A stretch of DNA of 13,648 nucleotides from an uncultured Novosphingobium sp. (GTDB lineage Bacteria; Pseudomonadota; Alphaproteobacteria; Sphingomonadales; Sphingomonadaceae). Made by a program: the position numbers and the translations under genes. The DNA is taken from the NCBI GenBank assembly GCA_937897535.1, contig CALCQB010000301.1, forward strand, positions 1 to 13,648, written 5' to 3'. Shown piece by piece: positions 12,805-13,648 of this stretch. The notes under the pieces were generated by a model. The model ran no database searches, was not told the DNA's origin, and was given only the letters and a program-made list of their open reading frames with translations. The stretch's first letter is position 1. Each line of letters begins with the position of its first letter.

Positions 12805-13128
12805 CGCAGCACGCCTCCGGAATTGCCTGCCAGCAGCTATGGCGGGCGGTGGGACGGTGGGACATGGATCGAACGGTTCAATTCGGAACAGGGGATCAAC
12901 ATCGGTCGAACCGGATCGTCTGGACAAAAGGAACTAGTTCTTTCGATCCAGCACCGATCCATCCCGAGCTGCTCTTGCGGCGCGCAGGGTGGCCAAGACT
13001 GGCTGAGCCAAAAGGCTGATCAAGTTGGATTTTGCATGAAAGCGGCGGAACCGGCAAAGGGTTCATGGCCACCGAACCTCAGCCGCGTCGCGGCGAGAGC
13101 TCCCATCAAGTCCATTCCGGGAGAGACG
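12805..13128. promoter_or_regulatory. Gene-free control region upstream of the injection-system operon
   Basis: I see no convincing gene in these 324 nt. The region holds a perfect 10-bp palindrome GAACTAGTTC (12931-12940), an 8-bp tandem repeat GGTGGGAC (12848-12863), an AGCC/GGCT-type palindrome TGGCTGAGCCA (13000-13010), and a GC palindrome with 6-bp arms and a single central base (13082-13094). A weak minus-strand promoter could be TTGCCG (13052-13057) and CAAAAT (13029-13034), 17 bp apart. It would give a leader of about 220 nt ahead of the GTG at 12804. A 5-bp CTCCC/GGGAG pairing just after the regulator stop is too weak, and lacks a T-run, to call a terminator. The repeats are observed; the promoter is tentative. 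Confidence 0.35.
12931..12940. repeat. Perfect 10-bp palindrome, candidate operator
   Basis: GAACTAGTTC is fully self-complementary. It is extended by AAAG/CTTT-like flanks with one mismatch, giving near-symmetry over about 16 bp. It lies about 127 nt upstream of the first gene of the operon, in a locally AT-richer patch. Its size and symmetry suit a dimeric regulator such as the LuxR-type protein encoded next door, but the match is by proximity only. Confidence 0.3.
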
Positions 13129-13648
13129 TCAGAATTGCCCGTTACGGACCATGGCACCAGCTTCCTGGCGGCGACTGACCGAAAGCTTGTCGAGCAGATG
13201 ATGGATGTGATTCTTCACGGTCGACACGCTGATGCCAAGCCGGCGCGCGATTTCCTTGTTGCTGGCACCGCGTTCCAGATCGAACAGGATCTGCGTTTCG
13301 CGCGGGGTCAGCCGCGATCGGCTCGCCGACTGTTCGGGCAGGTGCGTGGGCTCCGGCATCACCAGCGTGTTCGATGGCCGCTTGACCCTTGGTGCGACCA
13401 AACCCGATACAACCTGCGCCGTGGTTCGCGGCGAACAGCAGAACTCGCCACGCGCGACGTGTTGGATCGCGCCGATCACCTGATCGATCGACCCGTCGTC
13501 GTCGATGAAGCCGGCAACCCCCAGCCGGGCCCAGTCCGAAACCGTGAAATCGCTTTTCCCGATCGCAACCCCGACCGTTTGCGCCCGCCCGGACGCCTGA
13601 AACCATTGACCGGCCAGTTGCGCCGCACCTTTGGCTCCGATGTCCAGC
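13129..13648 (-). CDS. LuxR/NarL-type response regulator, C-terminal part, cut by the window edge
   Basis: The minus-strand frame is open from the right edge to the stop at 13129 (172 residues visible). A GTG at 13479 is internal, because receiver-like sequence continues upstream of it. The visible receiver half includes LDIGAKGAAQLAGQW, RAQTVGVAIGKSDF, LGVAGFIDDDGSIDQVIGAI, and RGEFCCSP. A basic, Pro-containing linker follows. The end is a clear LuxR helix-turn-helix (SRLTPRETQILFDLERG, SNKEIARRLGISVSTVKNHI, then HLLDKLSVSRRQEAG). The conserved receiver Lys, usually in a GYLLKD-like context, is replaced by acidic residues in GFIDDD, and the Thr/Ser-type position looks to be Ala. The phospho-acceptor cannot be assigned with the N-terminus missing. 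Its position 324 nt before a co-oriented operon makes it the natural candidate regulator of the injection system. Confidence 0.85.
   Translation of the reverse strand, partial: LDIGAKGAAQLAGQWFQASGRAQTVGVAIGKSDFTVSDWARLGVAGFIDDDGSIDQVIGAIQHVARGEFCCSPRTTAQVVSGLVAPRVKRPSNTLVMPEPTHLPEQSASRSRLTPRETQILFDLERGASNKEIARRLGISVSTVKNHIHHLLDKLSVSRRQEAGAMVRNGQF

Noticed and set aside
12805..12927. ATG at 12927 as start of the receiver-like gene
   Set aside because: It has no good ribosome site and adds a Pro/Arg-rich peptide, while GTG 12804 has GGAGG at suitable spacing and begins at the first strand of the fold.
13092..13128. CTCCC/GGGAG pairing after the response regulator stop as an intrinsic terminator
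   Set aside because: The stem is only 5 bp with a 13-nt loop and is not followed by a T-run on the minus strand.
13129..13479. A stand-alone 116-aa LuxR helix-turn-helix protein starting at 13479
   Set aside because: The frame continues upstream without a stop and the sequence there reads as a receiver domain, so 13479 is internal.
1..13648. Type VI secretion system or complete prophage
   Set aside because: The sheaths are single long phage-like chains rather than a TssB/TssC pair, DUF4255 and Afp7-like genes are present, and no capsid, packaging or T6SS membrane genes are seen.

Overview
The window is a GC-rich, densely coding stretch in which every gene I accept lies on the minus strand. 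It encodes the core of a contractile injection system of the extracellular (phage-tail-like, Afp/PVC/MAC-related) type. Codon use, the abundance of CGATCG-type words and the regulator family suggest an alphaproteobacterium, possibly a sphingomonad. That placement is inference from composition and style, not from a phylogenetic marker. No capsid, terminase, portal or T6SS-specific gene (TssJLM, ClpV, TssB/C) is visible, which argues against a complete prophage or a T6SS.

Layout in transcription order (right to left): a LuxR-type response regulator cut by the right edge (13129-13648); a 324-nt gene-free control region (12805-13128); an orphan degenerate receiver-like protein with a GTG start (12439-12804); a DUF4255 tail-cap/terminator protein, Afp16-like (11856-12446); an accessory beta-rich protein with carboxypeptidase-regulatory-like segments (10768-11856); a 65-nt spacer with an AT-rich palindrome; sheath 1 (8633-10702) and tube 1 (8170-8619); sheath 2 (5826-8159) and tube 2 (5311-5829); a 60-aa Afp6/DUF5908-like protein (5117-5299); a LysM-bearing Afp7-like tube-baseplate adaptor (4392-5117); a split spike/hub made of a gpD/gp27-like hub (3121-4395) and a gpV/gp5 OB-fold spike (2609-3124); an unrecognised hydrophobic, cysteine-containing protein (1824-2594); a gp25-like baseplate wedge (1411-1827); and the N-terminal 473 residues of a baseplate J/gp47-like protein cut by the left edge (1-1421).

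From 12804 leftwards the genes overlap by 1-11 nt or are 10-14 nt apart, except for the single 65-nt gap before sheath 1. One long polycistronic message is therefore likely, with a possible extra control point just before the most abundant structural proteins. Functionally, the tube proteins would stack on the hub/spike inside a contractile sheath. The Afp7-like adaptor, gp25 and baseplate J proteins form the baseplate, and the DUF4255 protein caps the distal end. The AAA+ ATPase, tape measure, second baseplate wedge, PAAR tip, tail fibre and effector genes usual for such loci are not in the window. They would be expected to the left of position 1.

The least explained parts are: the 256-aa protein sitting between spike and gp25; the accessory protein between cap and sheath, which appears to share a beta module with both sheaths; an apparently interrupted duplicated module inside sheath 2; and a pair of regulators with non-canonical receiver residues upstream of the operon.
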